Shown: in pieces, positions 1 through 10,673 of the stretch
Layout of the letters: the number at the start of each line of letters is the position of its first letter
How positions within the stretch are numbered: the stretch's first letter is position 1
From: Garcia nutans
Taxonomy: Eukaryota; Streptophyta; Magnoliopsida; Malpighiales; Euphorbiaceae
DNA length: 64,000 bases
Assembly (NCBI GenBank): GCA_947685225.1
Contig: CANTUV010000012.1
Coordinates: forward strand, 3,224,001-3,288,000
Direction: 5' to 3'
The notes under the pieces: generated by a model
Told to the model about the DNA's origin: nothing
Databases searched by the model: none
What the model saw: only the letters and a program-made list of their open reading frames with translations
Made by a program: the position numbers and the translations under genes

Positions 1-291
1 CAAATTCGGGTAAGTTATGCATAAAGGTTGCTGCTCCACAGGGGCTGCTTGCAGCTCTCTAACAGTCCGATTATCAGCCATCTGTTCCTCTCTTTCAGAT
101 TCTGTCGAGGTTTCTTCTAATTCAGGATCAAATTCAGTTGAAGATTCAACTAAATCAGTAATTAAAATTTCTGGATCAGCTGTAGAAGCAGTTGCAGCCC
201 TTTTTCGTAGCCTGGTTTCCTTCGTCAATGTACGGGCTGTCTTTTCAATCTCAGGATCAAATTTCAATTGCAAATTTTCAGATCTGGTCAT
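1..291 (-). CDS. Tat/Athila-type gypsy gag, N-terminal part (runs off left edge)
   Basis: Reading the minus strand from an ATG at 291, 97 codons stay open to the window edge. The product starts MTRSENLQLKFDPEIEK, is rich in Glu and Thr, and reaches a stretch MADNRTVRELQA...QQPLCITYPNL. That stretch is the usual start of gag in plant Tat/Athila Ty3/gypsy elements, where gag packages element RNA into virus-like particles. The context agrees: a tRNA-Asp primer site and an LTR lie directly upstream on the same strand, so this is the first gene after the leader. A plus-strand ORF over the same bases is a shadow. The second Met (MADN) may be the true family start. Family recognition is from memory of the motif. 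Confidence 0.75.
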   Translation of the reverse strand, partial: MTRSENLQLKFDPEIEKTARTLTKETRLRKRAATASTADPEILITDLVESSTEFDPELEETSTESEREEQMADNRTVRELQAAPVEQQPLCITYPNL

Positions 292-322
292 TCAAAGAAG
301 CAATAACAGTAATGTAAACTAG

Positions 323-340
323 TCCCCGGCAACGGCGCCA
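323..340 (-). other. Primer binding site, tRNA-Asp
   Basis: The plus strand reads TCCCCGGCAACGGCGCCA. As I recall plant tRNA-Asp(GUC), this equals its last 15 bases plus CCA, so the minus strand is a perfect 18-nt primer site. Five bases (341-345) separate it from the LTR, the normal spacing. This fixes the element orientation as minus. Confidence 0.9.
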
Positions 341-345
341 AAATT

Positions 346-1661
346 TGATGGGTGTCGAATCCATCAAAAATAATAAACATGCTCTTCCTACAAAAGAAAA
401 CTTGTAAATAGGGTGAGAAGGGTCAAACCCAAGGGACTAGCCTTGCCCAAGGCTAACCAGACGTGCTACCTGCTGTGAGTGAAAATTAAAAATAAAATGG
501 GGGAAATAGCTTAGGTAAAAAGGGACGAAATTAAATAGCAAGATTAATAAAGAAATAAATTAAAACAGCAGAAAAATAATTAAAACTTAAAATCAATTGA
601 AGTGAACTCAGTCAAGGACGATTCGTGGTATGAAGTTCTCACGGATTGATCATGGGCTAAAAATAATCTTTTTAATTCATATTCACAGACAAGTTATAGC
701 CTTCAAGCTAGCGTCTCCGACCAATCTTTCCGTTCTGAATAGGTTAAGCAAGACATAACGCTATGAATAACCCCTAACCAATAAACAACCCTAATACTAG
801 CGACATGATTTAATTTATTGATTACAATGAACACTAGAAAGACCTTGCCCTAACCAACAAACCTACTAGCGAGATTCATTTAGATTAGATCATACAATTG
901 CTTAATATAACCCAAAAGCCCGTCACAATCAAGTTATACCAATTGCCACTTGTATCAACTCGAATAAACAATTACGGATTTAATCTCATTGATTAGCTAT
1001 ATGTATCCTATCAATTAATCAATTGACCAGATCAATCAACTAATAAAAATACATTAAGGATGGATTTTCCCAATAAGCTACAGTAAAAGTATGAATGCAA
1101 AAGAATCAAAAAGAATAATTAGGCACAATCAAACTCACAATCTTAAGAACTTCAACCTAGAATTAATCCTTGACTGAAATAAAGAGTTTAGCCACGCATG
1201 GCCATGGAAGAACAACAAAAATTCTGTAAAAGATAATGTAAATTCTGAATAATCAAAAAGGAGATAAAAAGTGTCCTCCCAAAACCCTAAAAATAACTTA
1301 AATACTTAATAAAGGGTGGGGCCAACCTCATATAACAAAAAGGCCCACTAAAAACCACTTAAATCCTATTACAAGTCGGTTTAGAAGTCCTCCAATACAA
1401 CTAAATCGTATGGGCCCGCCACTTTAATTAAATCAGCCCGTTCAGGTCTGCCTGACCGTTAGCCTTGGGCAAGGCTAAGGCCTCTGCTGTCAATCTGCCT
1501 CCACAAAGAAAATTCAGCTCCATGCCATTTTGCTCCAATACTTCCAATCAAACTCCAAATAAGTCTCTCTATTGCAAATCCACCATTCCTGCCCAAAATA
1601 ATAAAAACCAAGTAAAAGCTCTTCTTTTCAATATAAATAACATCAATTAAGCACAAAAACA
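346..1661 (-). repeat. 5' LTR of Tat/Athila gypsy element
   Basis: The LTR lies directly right of the primer site. On the minus strand it starts TGTTTTTGTGC at 1661 and ends CGACACCCATCA at 346, giving TG...CA ends and 1316 bp. It holds a self-complementary motif (CCTTGCCCAAGG type) near 441 and again near 1465. The LTR end and length resemble the LTR at 10674-11992. The partner LTR and the second target-site copy lie outside the window; the flank at 1662-1666 is aggta. Small ORFs inside are not supported as genes. Confidence 0.85.
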
Positions 1662-2445
1662 AGGTAACAAATATGTCGGATTTTCAACCTATCAAAGACC
1701 CATTCATCAGGGAGACTAATATCTTTCCACTGAATAGTCCTAGGGATTACTGTATTAGCTTTACTTAAATCTGTTTGTAAAAATTTAGTTTCTCCTAATT
1801 TAGGTTGCATTATATACTTCGTAGCAAAGGCAGATACCATTGCTTTATACTTTATTTTATACATTAATGCTACAGGAATAGATCCTTCAAGCATTTTATA
1901 ATTATGTGTTTTAATTTCTAATACTACACTTTTTAATATATTTAGATCATTTAATGAAATTGTTATATCTGGAAAACAGTCAAATGAGATAGGTCCACTA
2001 CTCAGACTGGTTTTTATAGTTCCTAATAGTGAGTCATTAAAATTTACAAACGTAGCGTCTCTGACTACTGCCAAGATACTAGTATTTAATCCTTCTCTAG
2101 TTAAAGGTTTTATACCTATTTGTACTAATCCTATATGTATATACTTGTATTTTTATTTTTATGATGCTTTATTGATTCTGCAGAAAGTAAAGTTATTTTT
2201 TCAAAGGGTTTACTTAACTGTACATCCCTTTCTTCAGCTTTAATTATATAATCATTTTTAAATATGTTTAATTTTGGTATTTTATAAATCTGTTCTTTAT
2301 CTATATTTGGTATTACCCAATTATCAATTACTTTATTAAAGTCTTCTAAAATTACTTCATTTCTGTTTACAATCATTTTAACTTCTGATAACTCTGAACT
2401 ATCTGATTTAGTTGTACTAGCAGATTTACATAGAAATGGTTCCAT
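1662..2445 (-). pseudogene. Endogenous caulimovirid movement-protein relic
   Basis: Two minus-strand reading frames join as one degraded gene. The first starts with ATG at 2445 and runs to about 2131; the second continues to about 1662. The region just before 2074 resembles the 30K-superfamily movement-protein core of plant pararetroviruses (Caulimoviridae), and a downstream LPDEW motif also fits. The join needs a frame change near 2125, so the gene is broken. The 3' part is lost where the gypsy LTR starts at 1661, which suggests the retrotransposon inserted into the viral copy. The florendovirus/petuvirus group is a guess. Such relics are common in plant chromosomes; nothing here suggests an intact virus. 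Confidence 0.75.
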
Positions 2446-2757
2446 CTTTAAATTTTTGAAAAATAGATTTTAAAGTTTATTAATGTTGATTTTGGTAGCG
2501 ACCACTGACTTACTGCCCTAAACGCCTATCCGTCGGCTAACACGGGTCTTACTGCATATCTAATACGTAGACAACACTAAGTCTACTTCTAGATCTATAT
2601 ATAAAAAATTTAACTATGTAAACAGTTCTATATCTATCTACTACCACCCCTAAAAGAAGATGACTCTGATACTAGCAAAACTTAATGTTAATGTTATTAA
2701 TGTTATCTATATTCTTTTTTGCTGGTATATATATATATATATAATTGTATATGTTAT
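2446..2757 (-). other. Non-coding leader of the caulimovirid relic, with degenerate tRNA-Met primer site
   Basis: The bases at 2662-2674, read on the minus strand, match the TGGTATCAGAGC primer site of plant caulimovirids at 10 of 12 positions (TAGTATCAGAGT). The site lies about 217 bases upstream of the movement-protein ATG, in the right order and orientation for position 1 of a caulimovirid genome followed by its leader and first gene. No other feature is visible. An AT dinucleotide run at 2726-2743 leads into the repeat that follows. Confidence 0.55.
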
Positions 2758-3803
2758 CAGAGTTTGATGGAAACATGGATATTATTATATGACAGGTCAA
2801 TGACGGGTTTGAATTATTGGCATGCAAGAAGTGTTATGGACTTGTGGGAACAATATAAGGACTTGGAATATATATATATATATATATATATTCAATTGAT
2901 TTTTAATTTTGAAATTCTCCATTGGATTAAGTTATTGGAACCTATAATTCCAAATTATTATATTTTAGACAAATCGACGTGACTGCCAGTTCTCATATTG
3001 CTTTTAGCTCAGCTGGATTTTTGAATTCTAAAGTAACTTGTATTGCAAATTGGTAGTAAGTTCAAATCACATTTAAATAGAATAAATCTAATAAAATGTA
3101 GACTCGCATAATTAATTAATGTTTGATGAATTTACTGATAACCACTTTCATATTTGACTCAAACTCATTCTGATTAAATGAAATTTTTTTTGTTAATATA
3201 AATAATATATTTTTATTAATTAAATAATATAATTTATAGAATAAACATTTAATTAGATGTTTTCATGCGGAGCTAGTTATCTCTAAAACTTGATAAATAA
3301 AGTCTATATTTATCAATATTAGACTTTATTCTCATATATGTATATATTTATATTAGCCCTCTTCAAGTAACAACTAGGCAAATACAATTTTTTATAAGAT
3401 CATTTAACACTTATAAATTTATAATAAGAATTAATCAAGAGAATTTTTAAAGTATGTGAGATATTTTATACAAGGCGAAATGATTAAAAGTTTAAGGAAC
3501 ACTCAATGCTAGACAAAAAAATAAATATTTGAAGAGAAAAAAAAAACCACCATAGACAACAATTAAAATTTTAGTATAAATTTATGAGGTAAAAGGGTTA
3601 TAAGGATTATAGAAGGGTTATAAGGATTAATTTTACTCTGATACTATAATGAATTTTTAAAATAGATTCTGAAGAGTCAATTTTAAAAGCAAACAATTGA
3701 TATTCAAAAACTCATTTCTATATATTTATTCAATGTGAGACTTTATACTCCATATATATATATATATATTTCTATTATTTGTTTTTAATAATTTTTTCTA
3801 TTA
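2758..3803 (+). repeat. Direct repeat, copy A (partner at 15464-16409)
   Basis: From 2891 to about 3803 the sequence matches 15499-16409 base for base apart from about 20 differences counted by eye. Both copies also share CAGAGTTTGATG to the left (2758-2769; 15464-15475). Copy A carries about 110 extra bases between that motif and the AT run. Inside is a TRIM-like unit. The copies may be a segmental duplication, two insertions of one element, or the LTRs of a very large nested element. Confidence 0.8.
3255..3790 (-). mobile_element. TRIM-like unit inside repeat copy A
   Basis: On the minus strand, a degenerate tRNA-Met primer site (plus strand ctctgatacta near 3644) is followed leftward by about 300 bp of non-coding DNA. 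A purine-rich tract (plus strand ccctcttcaagt near 3358) then precedes a second stretch resembling the right-hand terminal segment (shared motif around agactttat). This is the layout of a terminal-repeat retrotransposon in miniature. Copy B keeps the better primer site (ctttgatacca, 16243-16253). The terminal repeats are weakly conserved and their ends are approximate. Confidence 0.4.
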
Positions 3804-5000
3804 ATTGGTATTAATCTGGATTTTCTCTCATCTTCTTGGTATTAATCTGGATCTTGATTGGGACAGTCTTTACCATTGCAAAAAGTTTGATACCCTCAAT
3901 CCTTTTTTTTTGTCATTTCATTATTTCGTCCTTTTTTTTGTAGGATTGTCAAGTACAAGACTTTCAAAAACTAGATGGTCTTTCTCTTTTTTCTCTTATT
4001 TTAATTGAATCTTTGGCTGGGTTGGACTAATTCAAGTCAAACTATTCTTATAAACTAAATTTAAGTTTTTTGCTACTTTAGGTAAAAGAGAACTCGGTTG
4101 GCTTTCTAAACCATTTTCGATTTTATTTTATTTCCTTTTTCTTCTCTTTATTTTCTTCTTTATTTTCTTTATTTTCTTTTCTTTTTTTTTTAAAGTTCTA
4201 GCTCTAAAAGAGTTGTCTTGTTTGTACCAACTTATATTTCTGATAATGGATGAGTGGAGTAGAGTGAGTCTTATTTCAACAAGGATAAATCATTTATTGT
4301 TCTGATGTCATCTTAGTGAATTGGAGATATTAGGTCTAATATTAGGTAAACTTCAACTACCCTTATGGTTTTGACTATGCATTCCTTTCTTTGATCTTCT
4401 TGCCTCTTCTCCTTAGTGATCATCAAATTTGTCATAGGTATCACAACAGCTCAGGGTAGATTGTTGAGGTTTGTAAACCAATAAACAAAAAGCTAAAATT
4501 TTATGAAGGCTCAAAGAGTCAATTAGGGATTGATATTTAGTTAGGTGGATACTAGTTGGTTCGTCAAATAATGCCTAGATCATCTCTCCCTTAAATAAGC
4601 AGATTTCAATTTCGCCTCGAACATTTGTCAAAGCATGTTATAAGACTGACTAGAATTTAGACAAAGGTAATTATGCAGAAGCCCTCTCTAAGTAAGCATA
4701 CATAGCTCAATACCATAGAATAATTCACTCACCTAATAAAGTCATTTGAATTATGATGCATAGATATACTAATTTATAAACATCAAGATAGACTCGTCAT
4801 TAGTTGAGCACCAAAATGAACAAATACCAACAAAAATTTTGATAAAAGTAATTTATTCAAATAATTTTTAATTTGAAAAACATAATTGTTCAAATTAAAT
4901 ATTTAAAGAAAGCAAAATAGAAGAGCAACATTCAAGCTAAGGGAAGTTCATTGCTTTTCTTATTAAGTACTCTTATCTTGAAAAGAGGATAAGATAAAAT
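3804..5000. other. No gene seen; AT-rich intergenic or relic DNA
   Basis: The motif ttggtattaatctgga occurs twice (about 3806 and 3837), and a T/C-rich tract covers about 4110-4195. Short ORFs have no recognisable product. The right end leads into the gypsy gag relic and may contain more of that element. Confidence 0.5.
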
Positions 5001-6420
5001 CTTTCTCCAATCCTCTTCCTACCATTAAGGTTGCTGGTGGTGGCATTTTTTCAAATTCGGGCAAAAGATTGCTTTTGGTGTTGGGCTTGTTAGGTTCAGA
5101 CAACTTTTCACTGTCAATCAAATTTTGGATCTCATATTTTAGTCACGAGCATTTGTCCATCTCATGTCCTTAAGACTGATGAAATTCACAAAAGGCTTTA
5201 GTATCAAATTTTGGGGGTAAAGGATTTGACAAAGGTCGAGGGACCAATGGCTGTAATAGTCCCTTCTTTTGTAGCTTATTAAAAACTCAAGACAAAGGCT
5301 TTCTCAGATTTAAAAATTATCTTTTATTTGCTTGGCCAGTTGTATTGACATTGACTTCTTTATGTGTACTTTGATTGTCGGACTGATAATTTCGTTTTGC
5401 AGAAAAATGGTTCTTCTCTCTTTTCCATTCTTTGATTTGCAAGCCAGCTTGGAGAAGATCTTTAAAGTCCCCTATAAGGGTAAGAGACATCCTTTCACGG
5501 AGATTAGACAGCACCCCTATCACAATCAGTTTGATTTGATCTGACTCATCAGGCCTCTTCTTGAACAATGCAGCCTTATTTCTCCACCTCTTCACATAGT
5601 CCATAAAATTCTTATTTGGCCTTTGTCTAATGGACTCAACTTCTATTAAGGTAACTTTCAGCTCGACATTGTACCCATACTGTTGAATGAAGGCTTTGTA
5701 CAACATGTCCCAATATTTTTGGGTACTTTCTTCCAAGGTATTGAATCAATTTTTCACAATAGGATCTAATGAGAGTATGAAATACCTCAGAGTTTGAGCC
5801 TTAGTAGCTCTGGCAGACTACATGGCAGTGATTTACTACTTAACATGCAAGTGGAGATTTTCAGTACCGTTGTACCTAACGAAGGAAGGCATCTTGAACT
5901 TATAAGGGACCTACTCATATTATTCGAATAACTTGTCAACTTCAGACATTTCTTCAGTTTTAAACTTATTTTCAAATTTTTTTTTCTAAATCAGCAATTA
6001 ACTTCTCAACATCAGATGTTTCGGTCTTTTCTACAGTTGCTCTTTCCACCACCTTTGGCTCTTTCTTCTTGTCTTGCGAATCTTGGAAGTATTGAGCCCA
6101 GTCGTCGTCATCAATCATTACCTTGTCATCATCAAAGGCGACTTCACCAACCTTAACCTTCCCTTTATCTTTCGGCTTCCTAGTACTTGCAGATGTCTCG
6201 GCAGTTTATTGTTCCCCAAAATTGTGGCCAATTGGTTCTTCATGGTCTCAGCTAGGGCCTCCTTTAGTTCTTCCATCTTGGCATTGAGGGCATCATCCAC
6301 CATTCGTTGAATTTGTTCGGGCTCCGTTATTTTTGGCGAGAAAGTAATTGAGTCGCTGCTGGATTTAATATCACTGGTGTAGGTGGGGTTGTCGTACGCT
6401 CTTGAGCTACTGCTCTCTAG
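5000..6420 (-). pseudogene. Ty3/gypsy gag relic (Ogre/Tat-like)
   Basis: The minus strand encodes pieces of a retrotransposon gag capsid protein. The best open piece (5736-5317) has the typical gag core: ...YWDMLYKAFIQQYGYN, then IRQRPNKNFMDYVKRWR, then ..LSNLRERM. A basic N-terminal piece with MEELKEALAETM lies at 6303-6118. Downstream at about 5165-5085 the reading GHEMDKCS/LKYEIQNLIDS is the spacer-like region that follows a zinc knuckle in these elements. Stops and frame changes separate the pieces, so it cannot make a full protein. The primer site and LTR to the right (7450-9480) lie on the same strand and probably belong to the same element. No protease or RT is visible to the left. Confidence 0.75.
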
Positions 6421-7449
6421 GTCTATGAGCCGAAAAGTATTAATGATATGTCATATAATGCGTGTATACATATATGCACAAATAATAAACAAACAAAGAT
6501 AATTAGGACGTTCCTTCCAACCTTATAACTTTCACATACGAATGGCGAGTTTCCTTTCCTAGGTATATGGTCAACAAAATACTAACATGAGATATTTTAT
6601 TTTCAAAAAGCTCCCTCAGATGGTTTAACCAATAATTGCATTTTCTAATATAGAAGTCAGTCCATGATAATTCTCATTAATTAAACTTTAATCCATTGAA
6701 TCTCAACTAAAATAGCTTTTATGCTATATTAGATTAAAACTAAATTAAGAGATTTATCATAAATAGATTTCTTATTTAGAAAAAATAACTAATGATTCAT
6801 ATTAAAAATAAGCCTATGACTAATAATTATTAGTATAAACTAGGCTCACAATTAATTTTTGGTATTTCGTAATTGGCCGAAATATTTGTAAGCTCTTTTT
6901 AAGAAAAAAATTGTATTTTTAGATGAAGTGAAAAATAATTTTGTTTATTTGGGCCATAGGGTGTGACCCATACTTGACAGGTTTTAATGTCCAAAGACCT
7001 TCTTGAAAATTTTAAAAATAGTTTAGGTCTTTGGATCTTAAAGGAAAAGAATTATTTTTGAGCTTATAATATATGTAGGTCATATTAGAAAAAGAATAAA
7101 CCAAATAAGACATAGTTTTAAACCAAGATATATCAATCATAGTCAAATAACAAGCATTTGGGGTAAAAACCTAAGAAAAGTAACTAGGTCAATTACATGA
7201 GCTTAAGTGTTTGGGTTGAAAAGTTTTAGGTTTTCATAGCAAGTATATCCCAAATGGTACAAGGCTATGAGTGGTTATACCATGCTCGATCTCCATACCT
7301 TGAATGAAAGTATGATATCCCTTACATGATACAACACGGGTGACACGAATGTCCTAACTCATGCACACAATGCAAACTAAATGATGCAATGTACAATATC
7401 ATAATAAAAAATAAAATAATATAAAGACCAACAGAATCAACTTCTCTTA
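6421..7449 (-). other. Long non-coding leader of the Ogre/Tat-like element
   Basis: About 1 kb lies between the gag relic and the tRNA-Arg primer site with no credible ORF. Long untranslated leaders are normal for Tat/Ogre elements. No other signal seen. Confidence 0.5.
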
Positions 7450-7467
7450 TCCCCAGTGGAGTCGCCA
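7450..7467 (-). other. Primer binding site, tRNA-Arg
   Basis: The plus strand reads TCCCCAGTGGAGTCGCCA, which as I recall equals the 3' end plus CCA of plant tRNA-Arg(ACG). It is a perfect 18-nt primer site on the minus strand. tRNA-Arg priming is typical of Ogre/Tat gypsy elements. One base separates it from the LTR. Confidence 0.85.
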
Positions 7468-7468
7468 C

Positions 7469-9480
7469 TGTGAGCGGAGATTTTCTCCCTCACTCTCGTG
7501 TGGAATAATTTTTGTGACTTCAACACTGTTAGGCTCGGGACCTTAAAGAATACGGGCCTAAATCAGAAAAAAATGAAGTCGCCACCTGGACGGGCTGGAA
7601 AAAAAAAGGGTGGATGACTCGATTCCTAAGGAACCGCCAACCCCCTGATAGGTTCAGAAAGTTGAGTACGTGTGGGGAAGGTGAGAATGATCCAGCACCC
7701 CCTAATGGATTCATTGAAACCGGTCTCCTTTTCAGATCTTAATATTATAAAATTCTTGAATATAATGACATTATCCATAATACATGCAATAATAAATAAA
7801 TACTTATTAAAATTATAACAATATTTAAACAAAATAAACAAATAGGCACTCATTTATGGATGAAAACATGCCTTTACAATTGTCCAATGTCCAAAAAAAT
7901 AAATAAAATAGGATACCCACCAATTAGTAGAAATGTATCCTTTACGTTGATCCAAAATTTGAAATAAATTATATTACATAATGCTTAATATATGAGGTAC
8001 CCAAAATATGAAAACATACCTTTTACAATATTTTGAAATCAAAGCAAATCAATAAAAAGAACCAACTAACCATTCATCATAAATAAATCATTCATTGAAG
8101 ATATAAATCGAAGATATAAATAAATCACTAATCAAAATATATAATAAATATTCATTTAATGATGAAACAAATAAAGATGCAAGTTTAGGTTTATGCATCA
8201 ACTTAAGGTTTCTTAAATAACAAAATTATTATTATTACTTAAAATACTTAGGCTACTGTGGTTTTTAAAAAAATAAAATTGATTAGGGTTTTGTAGTTCT
8301 AAGAAAATAATAGGGTTTAGATTAATTAAATTAGGGTTTAGGGCTCAAACCAATGCAATTAGGGTTTTGAGATTTTAAACGAATTTGGGTTGGGATTTTT
8401 ATGAAAATAGAATTAAAGTTTTGCAATTAAAAAAAAATATCCATTGTTTAGAAAACCATTGCAATTAAAAAAAATACATTAAAAGAGTGAGCCTACTGTG
8501 TCTTGAAATTTTAGAAAATATGTCCATTGTTTTTATTGAATTATTGCATAAGTTTTGAGAGTTATAATTCATCAATTTTAATTGATCAATGAATAATGGA
8601 TGGAGATGTTTTTTGATAAATAAAGTTAGATATATATACCTATGTTTGAAGGCTTCACTAAAATTATTAGATGAAAATTTTGAAGTAGCTAATCACCAAG
8701 ATAATCACCACTTGTTGGCTGCCTTGATTGTTGTCTTTTTACCAAAAATCTTTTTATTAAAAATTATCCAAAGTTTGAGAGTCTTCCTCTGCCAAAAAAA
8801 ACTCTCTACCTCTTTTAAGAAATTTCTGCCCTGTCTAAAAAAAATTCTAAAGTCCTCCTGTAATTGTTTTAATGTGATATTTATAATAAAAAAAAAATTA
8901 AAAACCTAATAATAATTGGTTAGAAAAATAAAATTATTTAAGAAAATAAAATTATTTAGGAAATAAAATTTTAAAACTGAATGAAATAAGGTTTGGTCGA
9001 AAAACTGTGCGAGCTGGCGAGGTGCGCGGTTGGGCCTGCAAGGATTGCTGCGCGTTGACGAGGATTGGCGAGACGAGGCCTGCTGCTTCACGCGAATTGC
9101 CTGCGAGCGTTGTAGGCTGGTGAGGATCCTCAATTCGCCGCAGCCGTGGCCTGTGGCAAATTGACCTTTTTATTTTCTATTCTTTATCATTTTTATATGT
9201 ATATTTTTTTATTTTTTATTTTTACTATTAAAAATATTATATTAAAAATATTTATAATTAATAATATTATTAAAAAATAATAAAATAAATAATAAATAAT
9301 AAATATTATTTTATTACAATAAATATTATATTTTAAAAAAATAAAAAATAAATATTATTAAAATAAATATTATATTATTAAAATAAATAATAAATAATAA
9401 AATTTAAATAAATACTACAAATTATTTAGGAATATTTTAAAATCTTTGGACTGAATTTGGTCAAAAATTAAGGATCTACA
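7469..9480 (-). repeat. 5' LTR of Ogre/Tat-like gypsy element (about 2.0 kb)
   Basis: The left end TG lies next to the primer site. The right end is proposed at CTACA (9480), so the minus strand starts TGTAGATCC. The first 300 bp carry sequence common in this LTR class (GTCGCCACCTGGACGGGCTGG near 7572; GGAACCGCCAACCCCCTGATAGG near 7630). An unusually GC-rich island spans about 8990-9165, followed by a very AT-rich tract at 9180-9420. The outer end is inferred from the TG/CA rule, not from a second copy. ORFs here are spurious. Confidence 0.65.
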
Positions 9481-10673
9481 AAGTTATAGAGATTGACCAA
9501 AACATTGTTTGATTATCCACGGACTTGGACTTTCAATATCATTGCCTTCACTGACCGATCTAGCAACCTGTCTTTCCACCGCTGACATCAGGGGAGTCAT
9601 TTTTTTTCATTTACTTCTAATTGCTATTTTGCTCCATTGAGGACAATATAAATTCTAAGTGTAGGAGGAATTTGATGACTTATTTTTGGTTGAATTTTGT
9701 TGTTGAATTGATTGATGTGTTCATTAGATTGATTGCTTCTCAAAGTGCTACACCCTATTCATTTTTTTTATTCAAATTTAGCTGCTACCTTTTACATTTA
9801 GGAAATATTTTATTGAGCCATTTTTGTTTTTCTTGAATTTTGTAGCTACTGTATTATGTTTTATGATTTCTTAGTCAAAACCCCCATTTCACATATTAAT
9901 TAATTTGTATATGACATTTTGAATCTCAATATGTTTTGACAGTCTTAAGATTGATTATTTTATCTTGATTCTTGTTAATTCACCTATTATGAGCAACTTT
10001 AACTAATATCTATTATTAGTATAAAATGTTTTTAAAGAATTTTACTCTGTGATATTCTTGTTTAATCAATTTAACTAGTTGAGAGCATATAGTTAGGCTA
10101 ATTTAATTTGTCTTGAGTTGTTGTGCTTGAATTGAGAAATATGTTGAGAACAAAGCAAATAAAAAGAGCCCAAAAGTTCAAAAACTGAACAATTTACTCT
10201 CTTAGTCAAAAGACTATGAGTAGAGCTAGTAGTCTCTTGATTTTGTGACTATTGAGAAACCACATACTGACATCACAAATATTTGTCATCGCATCAAAAA
10301 ACTAGTGAGATGTCAGGCAAAATGATGGTGCTTAAAAGCAATAATAATAAGGTTCTTAATACTAATTTTTATATAACTCGATGGATTAAATATTGCATTC
10401 TATATGTAACTAGCTTTCCACTTGATAATTAATTGTCATCAAAGTAGAGAAAAGTTTTTGACATTTTATATTGATGATGTTATTAATTGGGTTACTCAAA
10501 CTTGTAAATTAGTGAGAACCTTGTTCTATGAATTTTTCAATCTTTTGTTGTAATTCTATTTAAGGTTATATAAATGTTTTGGCTTGAATGAGAATTATAT
10601 TGATGAATGAGGGGTAACTCTTTTAAATTATAAAGTGCTAGAGGACAAGCACGTTTCAAGTGTAGGGAGAATT
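9481..10673 (+). other. 3' internal region of a second Tat/Athila element, with polypurine tract
   Basis: Non-coding plus-strand DNA. It contains two copies of the motif class found upstream of 3' LTRs in Athila/Tat elements: TTGAGGACAATATAAATTC...GTGTAGGAGGAA (about 9637-9672) and GAGGACAAGCACG...GTGTAGGGAGAA (about 10640-10671). The second abuts the LTR and is the likely polypurine tract. No open pol sequence remains. The junction with the Ogre-like LTR is probably near 9481. Confidence 0.55.

Noticed and set aside
17..322. 101-codon plus-strand ORF
   Set aside because: Shadow of the minus-strand gag start; its composition is Ser-rich antisense of an acidic gag region and it overlaps the primer-site end.
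2719..2982. 87-codon ORF in repeat copy A
   Set aside because: It is built over AT dinucleotide runs and is not kept in copy B, which lacks the 110-bp block.
8906..9133. 75-codon minus ORF over the GC island
   Set aside because: Lies inside the Ogre-like LTR; no family pattern; composition follows the GC island.
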